Made by a program: the position numbers and the translations under genes | The notes under the pieces: generated by a model | Databases searched by the model: none | The model's input: only the letters and a program-made list of their open reading frames with translations | Told to the model about the DNA's origin: nothing | From: Rachycentron canadum | Taxonomy: Eukaryota; Chordata; Actinopteri; Carangiformes; Rachycentridae | Assembly (NCBI GenBank): GCA_038496675.1 | Contig: CM076660.1 | Span: 3,151,285-3,215,284, forward strand | Length of the DNA stretch: 64,000 nucleotides | Reading direction: 5' to 3' | In this document: positions 14,531-24,095 of the stretch, in pieces | How the letters are laid out: every line of letters begins with the position of its first letter | How positions within the stretch are numbered: the first letter of the stretch is position 1

Positions 14531-16495
14531 TTACATTGTTTATCTTCCTGCAGAGGATGGAGAGGAGAGGGAAAAGGTGAAGAAGGCTGGCGAATGTTGC
14601 AAGAAGATCCTCAACCACGTCAACCAGGCCGTCAAAGAGGCAGAGAACAAACAGGTACAGGACTTTTGGATCCTAGTGACACATGTTAGTGAGGGTGAAA
14701 GCCATATTTCAACCCATTAATGTAAATGTAATGATTATTTGTGCTCATTTACAGTGTGTTTAAGGCAACATGTTCTTTCTCAACAGAGGCTGGAGGAGTA
14801 TCAGAGAAGGCTCGATATCTCTTCACTCAAACAGAGTGAAAACCCCATGATCCTGGAGCTGAAGGTAACAAACGAGTTGTAAATGAATGTGGTGTACGTG
14901 GCACTACGGGTTTTTATTGTACAGTGTGGATAAACATCGATTCACAAGATGCTGAGGTTATGAATGAAGCTGTTCTCTATGTTATATATTTTTTTTTTTC
15001 CTGCAGAATTTGGACCTGACGAAGAGGAAGATGGTACACGAGGGACCTCTCTCCTGGAAAGTCAATAAAGACAAGACGATTGGTACAGAAACACAAAAGT
15101 ATATGAGAATAGTAGAAAAAATACAGTAGATATGCGTGTGAATTAAGAAGACGTTAAAAATATAAGCCATAGCAACAATAAACTTGAACAGAGAGTTCAT
15201 GTGATAATGTAATAACTTGAGACCTTTACAATACAACAGCTCAGGGTTTTTTTTTTTTTTTATCCTTTCAGAGCTGTACACAATTCTCCTGGAGGACATC
15301 CTGGTTTTACTGCAGAAGCAGGACGAGCGTCTGATCCTCAAGTTCCACGGCAAGAATCTGGCGAGCGCCGTCGACACCAAGCACATCTTCAGCCCCATCA
15401 TTAAGCTCAACACTGTACTGGTTCGTCCTGTGGCTACTGGTGAGAGCAACACACACTCGCTTCAAAATGATGTGATGATCAGTGTTGTATTTTGAGTCAC
15501 TGCACTGAACCTTTTTGGTCTTTCATGTTCCCCAGAGGATGAACCCAGGGAATATCTGTGCTTCCTTGACTTCTCACATTCAACATGAGGTTCACAGTTT
15601 GAGGGAAAGATGTTAACAACTAATGTTGGAAGTTCATCATAAAGACTCACTGTCCACAGAGGATGAATTTTAGCCTTTTCAAAGCTGAATATTTTAACAT
15701 AATGTATAAAAGACGGATCGTCACAAAATCAGCTTCGCGGTTCCTTGACTTTGACTTTGACTTTTTTCTTAACTTTTACGTTTAGCTGCAGAAGTTTTTC
15801 CCATCAGCCTTAGCTGTACTCTGTATTTAGTGCTAATTAGCAATTGTCTAGCATGCTAACATGCTACACTGAGATGGTGAACTTTGTTGAAAATGACCTG
15901 ATTAACGTAACCTCCTTTTCACTGTTTTGACATTAGCACAAGCTACTAGCTTAGCTCTTTCGCTATCTCTTGTCGTGTTACCTGCTGTATATGTAGAATA
16001 TGTTCATTTTCATTTAATATGTGCAATAATCATCGTTGCATTTCTGTTCTCATCAGACAACAAGTCTTTCTTCGTGCTGTCCATGTCAGAAAACGGGGCT
16101 CAGATCTACGAGCTGATGGCTCAGACGGTGTCCGATCAGAGAACGTGAGTCTCGAGCCTCAAACATTGCGAGAGGTCATTTGTTTTTCTTTTCCTGTCTC
16201 ATCCTGCTGTGTCACCTCTGTTTATCCAGGTGGCAGTGTCTGATCACACAACACGCCGAGGCCATGAAGGCCAAACCTCACAGCAGCGACACACCTCCCG
16301 CTCAGTCTGAGTGAGTCATTGCCAATGTGCTCACTGATATTATTGTTTGATTTAAAAAAAAAAATGTATCTGATGTAAGTGTTTTTAATATTTTAGTGCT
16401 GAGCGAGATGCTATAGAAATCATCAACCATGGGATGCCCAGGAAAGATCCTAATGGGACAACAAGTGGAGATATCAACTCAACAGGCAGCTCTGG

Positions 16496-16593
<98 letters not shown>

Positions 16594-18575
16594 ATCGATC
16601 CTAAAACCTTTAGCTCCTCTTTTATGTTTTTTAAAATGATATTTTTTCCCCAGACGACATCACCTCTGTTTTCATTCCAGATAAAGATGCCACCTCTTCT
16701 CCAGACATCCAAGCTCCACTGGCGAGTATCAACCCCTTCGACGGCATGAAATCAGAGGACGAGGAAGAGGAGCTGGCTGTGGCGGACAGACAGGAGGAAG
16801 AGGAGGAGGATGAGGAGGTGGATGAGGCAGAACTGGAGGCCTTCCTGGATGGGCAGCTGGCAGACAGACTGCCCTTCCTGCATCAGGAAGGGTCACGTCG
16901 GGGCATTGCCATTGAGAACCAAGAGCACTGCACCTTCAGCATACCGTCCTCCAAAGCCGAGGACGCTCTACAGAGATGTAAGTTGACCTTAAATGGTCAG
17001 TTCACCAAAACTATATTAAAAACCTTCTAGCTACACATCCAGATAGTTTATCTGCTCAGGTTCTGAAATTATGTTCTTGGCAGAGAGAAAATGTATCGTA
17101 ACATAGATTACATATTTTTTTTGTTCTAGTGGCATTGCTCAAACAGGCTCTTTTCAACCACATGATGAGCAGAGAGGCAGAGGAGGAGAAAGAGGTGACC
17201 AAGGAGAACAAGCAGAGTCGGGCCCCTGGGTGTCAGTTAAGTGCCTCCACGCCTGGGAGCCCTGAGGGGTCTTCTGCGGCACGTGATGAGAGCCGAGCAG
17301 CTACAAGTTTACAGAAAGACGATCCCCAGCTTCCTCCTGGACACACGAGCCCGTCTGAGACAACTGAACACAATGGTGAGGGAATCGATAAAGAGAGGTT
17401 TTCTGTGTGGATTTCACCTTTTCTGCTGAATAATTAAGATAAGATGTATTTGTTGGATCATTCCTCCTGCCCCGAACTCTCCGTCCAGGTGGTTTTCTGG
17501 TTCTGGATTTCGGCGTGAGCCCCGAGGAGAGCAGCACTGATGATGATGGTGGGTTGGGAGTTGATGTGGGGATCGACATGAGGAAACTGCTGTCCTCCTC
17601 CTCGCAGACGGGGGGCAGCGGCGGCCCCAACCTCAGCCGGCAGCTTATGACCCACCTACGGCTGCTCCAGGCCGACCTGCAGTATCTGAAGGTACTGGAC
17701 ACTTTACTCACAGCATGGGCTCGACATTCGAAACTGGTAACCAGCTAAATGGCTGTTTAGTAATTAATTATTCCATTATTCTGCGAGCGACTACGATCTG
17801 ATTTTAGGCTGCATGAGTCTGTGAACAGCAGAGAACGGTGAAATGAGTTGTTTACCAGGCTGAGGAGTTGGATGTGAGCTTTCTGTCGCCTGCAGCTCTT
17901 CATCCAGTAGCACTCTGTGGCATCTGTGTTCCGTTACACCCAAAAATAAAAATAGCAAAATTAACCATTATCTCGTTTTGCTGATTAATTTCTGTGGTCA
18001 ATAGCAATAAGCAAAAGACTCACAGACAGACTGCGATTCTTGTGGCTCCTTCATAAAAGAGAACTCCTGGCTCACTTCTTTCAAATGAGATTTTTAAAGA
18101 TAATTTCATTTTTAAATATTTAAAAATTTTAATTTATAAGCATAATTTTCTAATTATATCTTTTCACTGTTTTGTAAATGATTTATTGGCTCGTTTGCAA
18201 TACTTTCGTGGCCCACCAGTGGGCCCCCACCCACAGGTGGGGAACCACTGCTGTAGATATATAGCTATTGCGTAATAATTATTTCATAACCACTGTGTTA
18301 CCGCTTTCCATGATAGACGGTGACCTAGGAGATATTTATTTAAATGAAAACTCTTCAACATATGAACCACATTTTGTTGTGATGATGTTTCCAGGAGGTG
18401 GAGACGAAGTACAACGACCTGCGACAAACACAGAGCGACACAACGACTGACTCAGACGACAACAATGGTGTGTTTCGCTTCTCTCTGAGAACCATCCGCT
18501 GATTTTCATCCTTTGTACATTTACCACGGGTCTCAGACACTTTGTCTCTGATATTTTTCAGATGGGATTCAGTGA
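524..18575 (+). CDS. arhgef12: Rho guanine nucleotide exchange factor 12 (LARG), 5'-truncated by window edge
   Basis: RhoA-specific exchange factor linking G12/13-coupled receptors, and plexin-B or IGF1R through its PDZ domain, to Rho activation at the plasma membrane (family knowledge). Thirty-six phase-compatible exons: 524-622, 705-754, 957-1014, 1436-1626, 3542-3619, 3751-3870, 4559-4687, 5844-5969, 6163-6261, 6527-6637, 7405-7503, 7619-7661, 8558-8663, 8748-8879, 8991-9023, 9186-9300, 9652-9757, 9963-10190, 11099-11249, 11732-11901, 12006-12152, 12457-12542, 12823-12948, 14298-14412, 14554-14654, 14787-14864, 15007-15082, 15272-15439, 16057-16144, 16230-16310, 16397-16494, 16654-16977, 17130-17375, 17489-17691, 18395-18467, 18562-18575. 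They encode about 1421 residues (4268 nt, stop TGA at 18573): PDZ, coiled coil, RGS-like, DH, PH, acidic C-terminal region. Human LARG is 1544 residues with about 70 before the PDZ, so only the N-terminus is missing. LARG rather than PDZ-RhoGEF (ARHGEF11) is favoured by GFGLTVSGDNPVFVQ in the PDZ, QEAKKH in the coiled coil, and the C-terminal SSTDDD motif. I cannot tell whether it is an a or b teleost paralogue. Confidence 0.95.
1627..3541 (+). other. Long AT-rich intron of arhgef12
   Basis: Largest intron of the PDZ-to-coiled-coil part of arhgef12 (1.9 kb). It has a GTAAGG donor at 1627 and a TATAG acceptor ending at 3541. It is AT-rich, and I see no exon-like coding segment, recognisable transposon end or RNA gene in it. 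Short open frames at 3137-3596 have no family likeness and are chance. Confidence 0.6.
3542..3870 (+). other. arhgef12: Coiled-coil exons of arhgef12
   Basis: Exons 3542-3619 and 3751-3870 encode an acidic/basic helix (MLTKQQLDLL, then KLVKEIQEAKKHI and LQEQLSKATAAL). It corresponds to the coiled-coil segment between PDZ and RGS-like domains in LARG. Both exons start and end in phase 0. A short (CA)n follows at about 3882-3909. Confidence 0.85.
3960..4558 (+). other. Intron of arhgef12, no element recognised
   Basis: Rest of the intron after exon 3751-3870. The stretch 3990-4330 reads like ordinary non-coding DNA or an old repeat. An open frame on the - strand at 4014-4322 shows no family motif and is not called. 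Acceptor TTTCAG ends at 4558. Confidence 0.4.
5190..5400 (-). repeat. Dispersed teleost repeat, copy 1 (reverse orientation)
   Basis: Degenerate copy of the common fish repeat whose tail reads, on the + strand here, through ACCAGTCTGTCAC, ACAACCATTCACTC and GGGCAATTTAGAGTCACC. Copies near 24391, 21017, 39066 and 43928 share these blocks. I recognise the type (GGCACAGTGGTGCAGTGG head, ATTTAGAGTCACC core) but cannot assign a named family from memory. It lies in the arhgef12 intron between exons 4559-4687 and 5844-5969. Confidence 0.7.
5786..5822. repeat. (GT)n microsatellite
   Basis: Alternating GT tract ending about 20 bases before the acceptor of arhgef12 exon 5844-5969. Confidence 0.9.
6456..6515. 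repeat. (TC)n microsatellite forming the polypyrimidine tract
   Basis: About 30 TC units ending 11 bases before arhgef12 exon 6527-6637. The tract lies where the polypyrimidine tract of that acceptor must be. Confidence 0.95.
6651..6696. repeat. (CA)n microsatellite just after a splice donor
   Basis: About 23 CA units beginning 13 bases downstream of the donor (6638) of arhgef12 exon 6527-6637. Confidence 0.95.
7825..8215 (+). mobile_element. 3' end of a non-LTR retrotransposon (LINE), degenerate
   Basis: In the intron between arhgef12 exons 7619-7661 and 8558-8663, in the gene's orientation. Conceptual translation across frames gives pieces I know from C-termini of fish LINE reverse-transcriptase proteins: LRWFGHLIRMGG-like, then WSDYISHLAWERLGI and SVAGEMDVWNSLFSLLPP. 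It ends in GGATGAATGGATGG, a typical short tandem tail. The head and tail pieces are in different frames, so it is a 5'-truncated, frameshifted fossil. RTE/Rex-like is a guess; the exact family is not determined. Confidence 0.75.
9301..9651 (+). other. Intron of arhgef12, nothing recognised
   Basis: AT-rich intron between exons 9186-9300 and 9652-9757. The acceptor is read as ACAAGCAG ending at 9651, giving KIK-KSIKPEKEGEEK, which best fits LARG. Using the upstream AG would add one glutamine. Confidence 0.6.
10191..11098 (+). other. Intron of arhgef12 with possible hAT-like fragment
   Basis: Begins at donor GTAGGA (10191) and ends at CTCTACAG (11098). It is AT-rich. A GGTTGGGAACTACC-like string near 10365 resembles the end of a hAT-type element but no partner end was found. 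No coding segment seen. Confidence 0.4.
11250..11731 (+). other. Intron of arhgef12, short (GT)n only
   Basis: AT-rich intron with a short (GT)n around 11464-11480 and a poly-A run near 11667. No exon-like sequence. It ends in the tandem acceptor CAGTAG discussed separately. Confidence 0.5.
11729..11734 (+). promoter_or_regulatory. arhgef12: Tandem NAGNAG splice acceptor (CAGTAG) before the DH domain
   Basis: CAGTAG offers two acceptors three bases apart, giving exon start 11732 or 11735. Both keep frame: the first gives Ser-Arg-Met, the second Arg-Met at the junction. The exon listed in the gene entry uses the first. Confidence 0.6.
12949..14297 (+). other. Intron of arhgef12 containing an old dispersed repeat
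   Basis: A 1.35-kb intron inside the DH domain. Around 13437-13500 it carries TTTATTGATATAGCAGCTTT and AAAGTGCTTTGACAATC, resembling a widespread fish repeat of the TTTATTTGTATAGCAC type; a similar piece occurs near 26400. The rest is AT-rich with nothing recognised. Confidence 0.5.
14499..14527 (+). repeat. Poly-T tract before arhgef12 exon
   Basis: About 29 T residues, some 26 bases before the acceptor of exon 14554-14654. Confidence 0.9.
15007..16310 (+). other. arhgef12: PH domain exons of arhgef12
   Basis: Exons 15007-15082, 15272-15439, 16057-16144 and 16230-16310 encode the pleckstrin-homology domain that follows the DH domain (about residues 970-1095). Visible elements are MVHEGPLSWKVNKDKTIELY, LLEDILVLLQKQDERLILKF, KHIFSPIIKLNTVLVRPVAT, FFVLSMSENGAQIYELMAQT and a final WQCLI helix. 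In LARG the PH domain supports exchange activity and membrane or RhoA contact. Confidence 0.94.
15440..16056 (+). repeat. Intron of arhgef12 with a dispersed teleost repeat at about 15780-15960
   Basis: The segment with TAGTGCTAATTAGCA, AGCATGCTAACATGCTA and GAGATGGTGAACTTTG resembles a repeat I associate with many teleost genomes. The rest of the intron has nothing recognisable. Confidence 0.55.
16497..16592. repeat. (ATCT)24 tetranucleotide microsatellite
   Basis: Twenty-four perfect ATCT units starting directly after the GT (16495-16496) of the donor of arhgef12 exon 16397-16494. The repeat makes up most of a 159-nt intron. Confidence 0.97.
16654..18575 (+). other. arhgef12: C-terminal region of arhgef12, acidic and disordered
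   Basis: Exons 16654-16977, 17130-17375, 17489-17691, 18395-18467 and 18562-18575. The first holds a Glu/Asp-rich stretch (16746-16850) with runs of E and D. Later parts include AEDALQRLALLKQALF, GFLVLDFGVSPEESSTDDD and a short coiled coil LLQADLQYLKEVETKYNDL, all with counterparts in human LARG. The last exon holds only four codons and the stop: the junction plus Gly-Ile-Gln-TGA. Confidence 0.88.
17692..18394 (+). repeat. Intron of arhgef12 with hAT-like terminal fragment at about 18200-18255
   Basis: Read on the - strand, the segment ending near 18253 begins CAGTGGTTCCCCACCTGTGG and continues into GGGGGCCCACTGG. This resembles the terminal inverted repeat of hAT/Charlie-type elements. The opposite end was not identified, so it is called a fragment. 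The rest of the intron is AT-rich. Confidence 0.5.
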
Positions 18576-20560
18576 TGACAGACTTCTTCCTCTCTTGGTC
18601 GTACAAGTCAAGCTGCACCATGATCTCTTCTCTTCCTTTGGATCAATCCTAAACCACTGAACACTGGCGTCGCTCCGTAATAGAGACATAATGTTGGATC
18701 TCCCACTTCAGGCACATAATGACAATCAGTGGATGATGGTTCCATTATGAACACTATGAAACCCTCGAACCAGCAGGGCAGGATCTGCTCCTGAGAAGAG
18801 ACATATGGGATTATCTGAGGATAATTCAGTCATGTTTTTGTATAATAATAATAATCAACTTCATAAATTATCTTAAACACTGGATATATGAAATGGAAAA
18901 GGGCAAGTCAAGTGTGTGAAGTCACACAGAGACACATTCAGAGATGAAGTGAGACATGAAGACTGTGACGCTGATGAAGTCGACTGACTTGTCCAGGACT
19001 CAGAGCACTGCTGTAAGCTTGATGTAAACGCCTCATAAGAAATGAGCAAAACCTCACGCTACATAGTTGAATATGCTTAAAGATGCACTTCCTTATTGCT
19101 CTGAGAAGCAACTCATCACACTGACTGTGTTTTTAAATACAGAAACGTTCATAGAAATTGTACGAGGCTGTAACATACATTCACACCATCCTCAACGTCC
19201 AAGTCTTTTTATGTTTTCTGTCTTTCGCTGTTTGTTTGCATGAAACTGGGATTGAGGAGAAACAGAAAGAATTCACTTCTAAGTGTCACCACTCAACATG
19301 TTGCATATTTTTTCTTTAATTCAAACAAAGAAATCGTAAAAATTACAGTTTGCGGTTTATTTGCTCAAAGAAAAAAAATTAGAAATTCACAATAATTAAT
19401 GATATGAATGACATGAATGCAGCATTAATGTCGATCTCACACTCTCAGAGAGAAAGCAAAAGACCATATTTATCAAAAGCGTGAACTATTCCTGCAAGCA
19501 CCTGAAAAGAAGCGTTAAAAGAAGCTTGTATATCTAGAAATGCTCATTTCTTTTTCAGGTTCATCGGTTGAGCATCGATTCTTTTCTGTCTCAAAGCTGC
19601 AGCCTCTGACAGATTCAGTAGCTGCTGTTTGTTTACTGGTTGTCTCCTTGGTTTGATTGCCTGAGCAATTAGCATTCAAATACAATGCTGCTCAGCATCT
19701 GACTTAAAGGTTCCCGATTTAAAACGTTCTATAGCACTTGAATGTTTCAGAAAAAGGCAAACAAACGAAGAAGGAACGTTGAAATTGTAGATCCAGATCA
19801 GGGCTCATCCACTCTGTCTGCAGTCCACTAGATCTCAGCCAAACTCAACAGGACGGACTGGACGAAGGTCAAAACAGAACCTCCTCATGTTGGTGCTTGA
19901 AAGAATCACTAGTGTGCTAATGGAGTGACAAACAATGCAGCTAAGGAAAGAAATGTTCACTTTGTGTGTCTCTGGTGGTGCATGCAGCTAAGAGCATCAT
20001 CACACCATGTAACAGACAAAAAGCTTTTCACCGTGCGTGCACAAGTGCATAAAATGAATTGAACTCTGTTGTAGAATTTATTTTCTATTTGTACTGTAGA
20101 CTTTTTTTCCCCCTCGTCCTCCATGATGGCGTGCACATTGAGGTGACTGACTAACCCGAGTGACATTTTGCCCACAAAAACACTAAAAAACGAATTGATT
20201 CTGTTTTCTCCCTGGAATATTTGGAGGATGTTTTCTTCTAGATCTTCTCTGTTTCTGCGACAGGATGTAATTTTATGCTCCTTTGCCTTTAGGTACAAGC
20301 TACTAAATATTCACCCATCATCCCTCTGCATGTCACTTAGATGCTTGGACTGAAAAGACAAATATATCAAATATCACTGGCCAAAAGACTGCACCGACAT
20401 CATGGCTTTGATTTCTGGACGAAATGGAAAAGTAAAAGAAAAGATTAACCTGAAAAGAATATAAAGACAAAGGATTGTAATGGGCTGTTTTTAATGTAAA
20501 AGAATATAATGTACAATTATGTCTGTATATGAAATGTGTTGTGTGTTTTGTTTGTTTTAC
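18576..20560 (+). other. arhgef12: Probable 3'UTR of arhgef12
   Basis: Follows the TGA at 18573-18575 without recognisable transposons for about 2 kb, in keeping with a long 3'UTR. I found no canonical AATAAA up to 20560. Possible weak ends lie near 20455 (TATAAA-like). A clear AATAAA sits near 23029 on this strand but would imply a 4.4-kb UTR. The true end is not determined. Confidence 0.45.
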
Positions 20561-21016
20561 ACAATGCAGTCATGTAATGTCTTAACACAAACTACTTTAA
20601 ACATGGGTAAAGTAACCACACGATTTAATTTGTTTTAAAATGTTATAATTTTATTACATTGCTATTAACCCAGTGAACACGTTTGCTGTCTTTGTGGAGG
20701 AAACAAAACGGCTGATTTTACAGACGAGACCGAGCAAAGAGCTTTTATCAAAAATGAAGGAAGAGACTGGGGGGAAAAAAAGCATTGCATCATTTTGGTT
20801 ATACGTCCTAAAATATAGTCGAGGGCTCATCTGCAGTCAGGACCAGTCCACGAGCAGTATTAAAGGAAGAACCCCCTCTGAAATTAGTAGTAAGCAATGT
20901 GGTACTGTAAAGGAATTATATTCATTGAAATCTGTTTATCTGTCTATGGCAGTGAGAGGTTTGTAAGGTAAATTTTAATTGTTTTCATTATACATCAATA
21001 CAATTTAGGATGACGG

Positions 21017-21185
21017 CTCTGGTGGCAGGACCAATTCGATTCAATTCCACGGTCCCAGGTTTGCATGCTCTCCTGCTTCCTCCCACAGTCCGAAGACACA
21101 AACATTTAGGTTAGTTGGTGACTCTAAATTGCCCGAAGGTGAGATGTGCGTGGCCCTGTGACTGGCGACCTGTCGATAGAGTAAT
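21017..21185 (+). repeat. Dispersed teleost repeat, copy 2 (forward orientation)
   Basis: Contains CCCAGGTTTGCATGCTCTCC, CTTCCTCCCACAGTCCGAAG, GGTGACTCTAAATTGCCCG and ACTGGCGACCTGTCGATAG. These blocks occur in the same order in copies near 39066 and 43928, and inverted at 5190 and 24391. Confidence 0.85.
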
Positions 21186-21759
21186 GGACAGATGGAAATG
21201 TTGAGTAACAAACTGCCACATTTGATTGACTTCTGTGTTTTTAATACAAAACCTCATATCACAAAAGCTTTATTTTAACACAAAAACTCTTCCTCTCTAG
21301 AGCCTTGAATCCGTGAAAGCAAGCTACATAAAACCTGATTCTCTCAACATTTTTTTTTTTTTTTTAGTTATTGTAAAATACTGTACAAGTGAGAACAGGT
21401 TTCGTGGATCGAGGTAAAGTGAGGCTGTAGCAACAGCAAAAGGTGAATTGCAGTGAATATTATAGCAGCTGAGCCTTTCACACAGGCAGAAAGGTCGACT
21501 CAGACCATGTGTCCCTCTCAAAACTCTGTTCCCTGATCCATCACATCTGCCTGTGGATTGAGGCCCCAAGTACTTTAGCTGAACTCTTCTTCCTAGTTCT
21601 GCACATGAATGTCAGTGAAAACAACAAACCATAGAAACCCTGGGCATTTACGAAGCACACTTGTTAAACAGGTGTATAAGGAGTATCTGATGTTTTCTTT
21701 TGTCCAGATGCAAAGTATTTTGATTATATCGTATGTTGATGCACGAGGTGCCACATTTA

Positions 21760-22330
21760 TCTTTAAAGGGCAGGCGATCTCTTCTTTATTAAACTTAAAG
21801 GGCCACTGCACCAATTTTATACATGTCAGCTTATTTACCCACTTGTTATGAGGGATACTACTCAGAAAACAGTGGAAAAAGGCCATGTTCAGACTGATTT
21901 GAGCCACAGTTGCTTCTATTGAAAAGTGACGCCATTTGGAAAGAAGCTAGTCTGACTCATGACGGCCTCCTCCCCTTCTGCTATCAACACAACAACTCTG
22001 CAGAGTTGGAAAATCCTGTTTGTAAAAAAACTTTACTGTAGTGTTTTGGCTTCTGGTGAGCTCTTAAATGCATTGATCTGTTAGTCGAACTGGATATCCT
22101 GAATTTTATCTCATTGTCCCACTGGTACCTGAAACTGATCCCCCTCAACAGCTGTTTTAATGCAGGGCTACTTTCAGTCTGAGTCTGTGCTAAGTCAACA
22201 TAAATAATAACCCTGATGATGTTGTCGGGTTTATCTCTGCTTGGGCTTAAGTGGAGTTTAAAGGATGTACTTCTATCAGACAGGGAGGGTCCACTGAAAA
22301 ACACCATGGAGCATAATGGGAAATGTAGGC
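21760..22330. repeat. Probable dispersed repeat between arhgef12 and tlcd5
   Basis: The stretch opening with AAAGGGCCACTGCACCAATT and ending near CACCATGGAGCATAATGGG resembles a dispersed fish repeat I have seen elsewhere. Ends and class are not established. Confidence 0.35.
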
Positions 22331-22559
22331 TTGGCTTAGACTAGTGACTAAAAGTTTGGACATCTCAGTCAAATCACATTTTAACTTGAGGGAAGAGCAA
22401 CACTCAGTCACTCAGAGTTTAGATGTTTAAATGATTAACCGTCCTCTGCTGAACCTCAGATTAACCTAAGGGTTCTTTGGGGCAACAAGACTTTTGTAAG
22501 CAGCCCTTTAATTTTGATCTGGCTACATGTTCCCTGGAATTGTATTGATTTCAGGTTTA

Positions 22560-23000
22560 ATGGCCACGTCCACACTGCCACGCTTTTGTTTTAAAACACT
22601 TGGAGTCCAAATTACTCTGGAGACTTCACGCCCCAAAGATGAAGAGTTTTGGAAACACTGCTGCACATGTTTTAGTTTGAAAACTTCAGGGTTGCATTGT
22701 AACTGAGTCCTATTAGCCTTGACGACCAGTGAAAGCAACACGGATAACGAATTGCAATCGTTAATGATCTTGTTGTCTTTGCCAGCAGCTGTTGTGCAGT
22801 TGTTGTGCATATTTTGTGCAACTAATCAACTGCAGAGTAGACAATCTGCTTCCTGTTTACACGGGCTCATGCATGCTCAGCGTGCGTGAATGGATCATGT
22901 ATGCGTGCATTCGCAGGACTGATAACATGTACGGACTTTGCTCTGTTTTAAAACAACAACATTTTGTGTATGTAGTTGTAGACGTCTCATTCAGGCCCCA
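22560..23000. mobile_element. Possible non-autonomous DNA transposon (MITE)
   Basis: Left end ACGTCCACACTGCC followed by TTTGTTTTAAAAC. The right end, reverse-complemented, reads ACGTCTACAAC followed by TTGTTTTAAAAC. The similar ends in opposite orientation, with a GCATGCTCAGCGTGCGTGAA-type interior, suggest an old inverted-repeat element of about 430 bp. Target-site duplications were not resolved. Confidence 0.4.
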
Positions 23001-23123
23001 CTCCAGTTTCTGTTTCATGCCTTAACACAATAAAAGGCTGATACAGGGTGGTAACGCACAGTGGAAACAACTGTCTCATTGTTTTGAGTATTAATACTAT
23101 ACAATGGAAATATGTAGTAATAA

Positions 23124-23129
23124 TTTATT
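23124..23129 (-). terminator. tlcd5: Candidate polyadenylation signal of tlcd5
   Basis: AATAAA on the - strand about 92 bases after the tlcd5 stop codon (23221-23223). It is the first canonical signal downstream of the stop, implying a short 3'UTR. Confidence 0.55.
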
Positions 23130-23220
23130 AATGCCAGACGCTACAGTATATAGCACCTTTAAAGCTGTAGAGGCCCATGTAAGGACAGACAGAGCACACA
23201 AGAGTTTCATCTTCATTCCT

Positions 23221-24044
23221 TCAGTCACTCTTGTCTGAATGTCCGTCCAGTTTTTGTGTGTTGATGTGCTTGAGTTTGTGGTTCTCTGTCCACTGTTTAT
23301 ACTTGGCTCTGCTTTTCTTGTAGCCAAATCTGGCTATGTCCACCATGAACACCCAGGCCAGGCCGTACATAACCACGCCGCCAAGCTTCATTATCAGCGA
23401 GGTCCTGGGAGAAGTGAGCTCACAGTAAAACATCACCGTGCCGACTCCCACTCGCACAGTGGCGAACAGCAAAATAAAAAGCAGGTCCACTGCGTCGCCC
23501 AGCAGGCTGTCGTACAGGCCCAGCTGGCGGAGGAACCAGCGGGTCTGCAGCAGGGGATTGGTGAGCTCGCTGCCGAAGACAACCCCACAGGTCTCGCAGC
23601 CCGACACTCCCATGAGCAGCGCCAGCAGGATGCCCAAGATGCTCGCAGCGTGGTGGGCCATCATGACGGGGCCCTCTGTGTGGTAGCAAACACACCAACC
23701 GATATCAAAGAAGAAGTAGCCGAGGCAGACGGCCAAGGCGAAGATCTGGAGCTCAGTGTTTTCTGTACCTGGAATAGATAGGAACAGGGTCAGGAAAGAG
23801 AGCAAAAAGTAACGTGAAGCAACTGGAATCAACAAAGAAGAAGCCAAATTCCTTCTTTGAGCCATAAAGCAGTTTCTGTTTGTACTGCAAAGCTATTAAT
23901 CATCCATCCCAAAAGCACACAGAGAGATCAGAGGTGGTTTTGTTTGCTCACAGTATATGAGGATGAGTTATTACTCTGACTGAGCCAGAACAGTAAAGTT
24001 TCAGGATGCAAAACCAAAACAATGTGCTAAAAAATCCTTAAGGA

Positions 24045-24095
<51 letters not shown>

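Larger units (their letters stand above)
11732..14864 (+). other. arhgef12: DH (RhoGEF catalytic) domain exons of arhgef12
   Basis: Exons 11732-11901, 12006-12152, 12457-12542, 12823-12948, 14298-14412, 14554-14654 and 14787-14864 carry the Dbl-homology domain, about residues 745-945 of the visible protein. It opens with EIKRQEVINELFYTERAHLR (conserved region 1). The central helix reads LCRRLQLKDIIPVEMQRLTK then YPLLLDNIAKYT (conserved region 3), and the last helix contains ILNHVNQAVKEAENKQ. These segments form the nucleotide-exchange surface for RhoA in the family. Nothing looks broken. Confidence 0.95.

Noticed and set aside
14982..15452. Open frame of 156 codons on the - strand
   Set aside because: Antisense of two arhgef12 PH-domain exons and the AT-rich intron between them; no protein-like composition.
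16497..16592. Regular repeat that could be mistaken for an array
   Set aside because: Four-base units without spacers; a microsatellite, not a CRISPR array.
17301..17711. Open frame of 136 codons on the - strand
   Set aside because: Antisense of two arhgef12 C-terminal exons.
23239..23781. Open frame of 180 codons on the + strand
   Set aside because: It is the antisense of tlcd5 exon 2, whose - strand product has clear TLC-domain features, membrane segments and matched splice sites.
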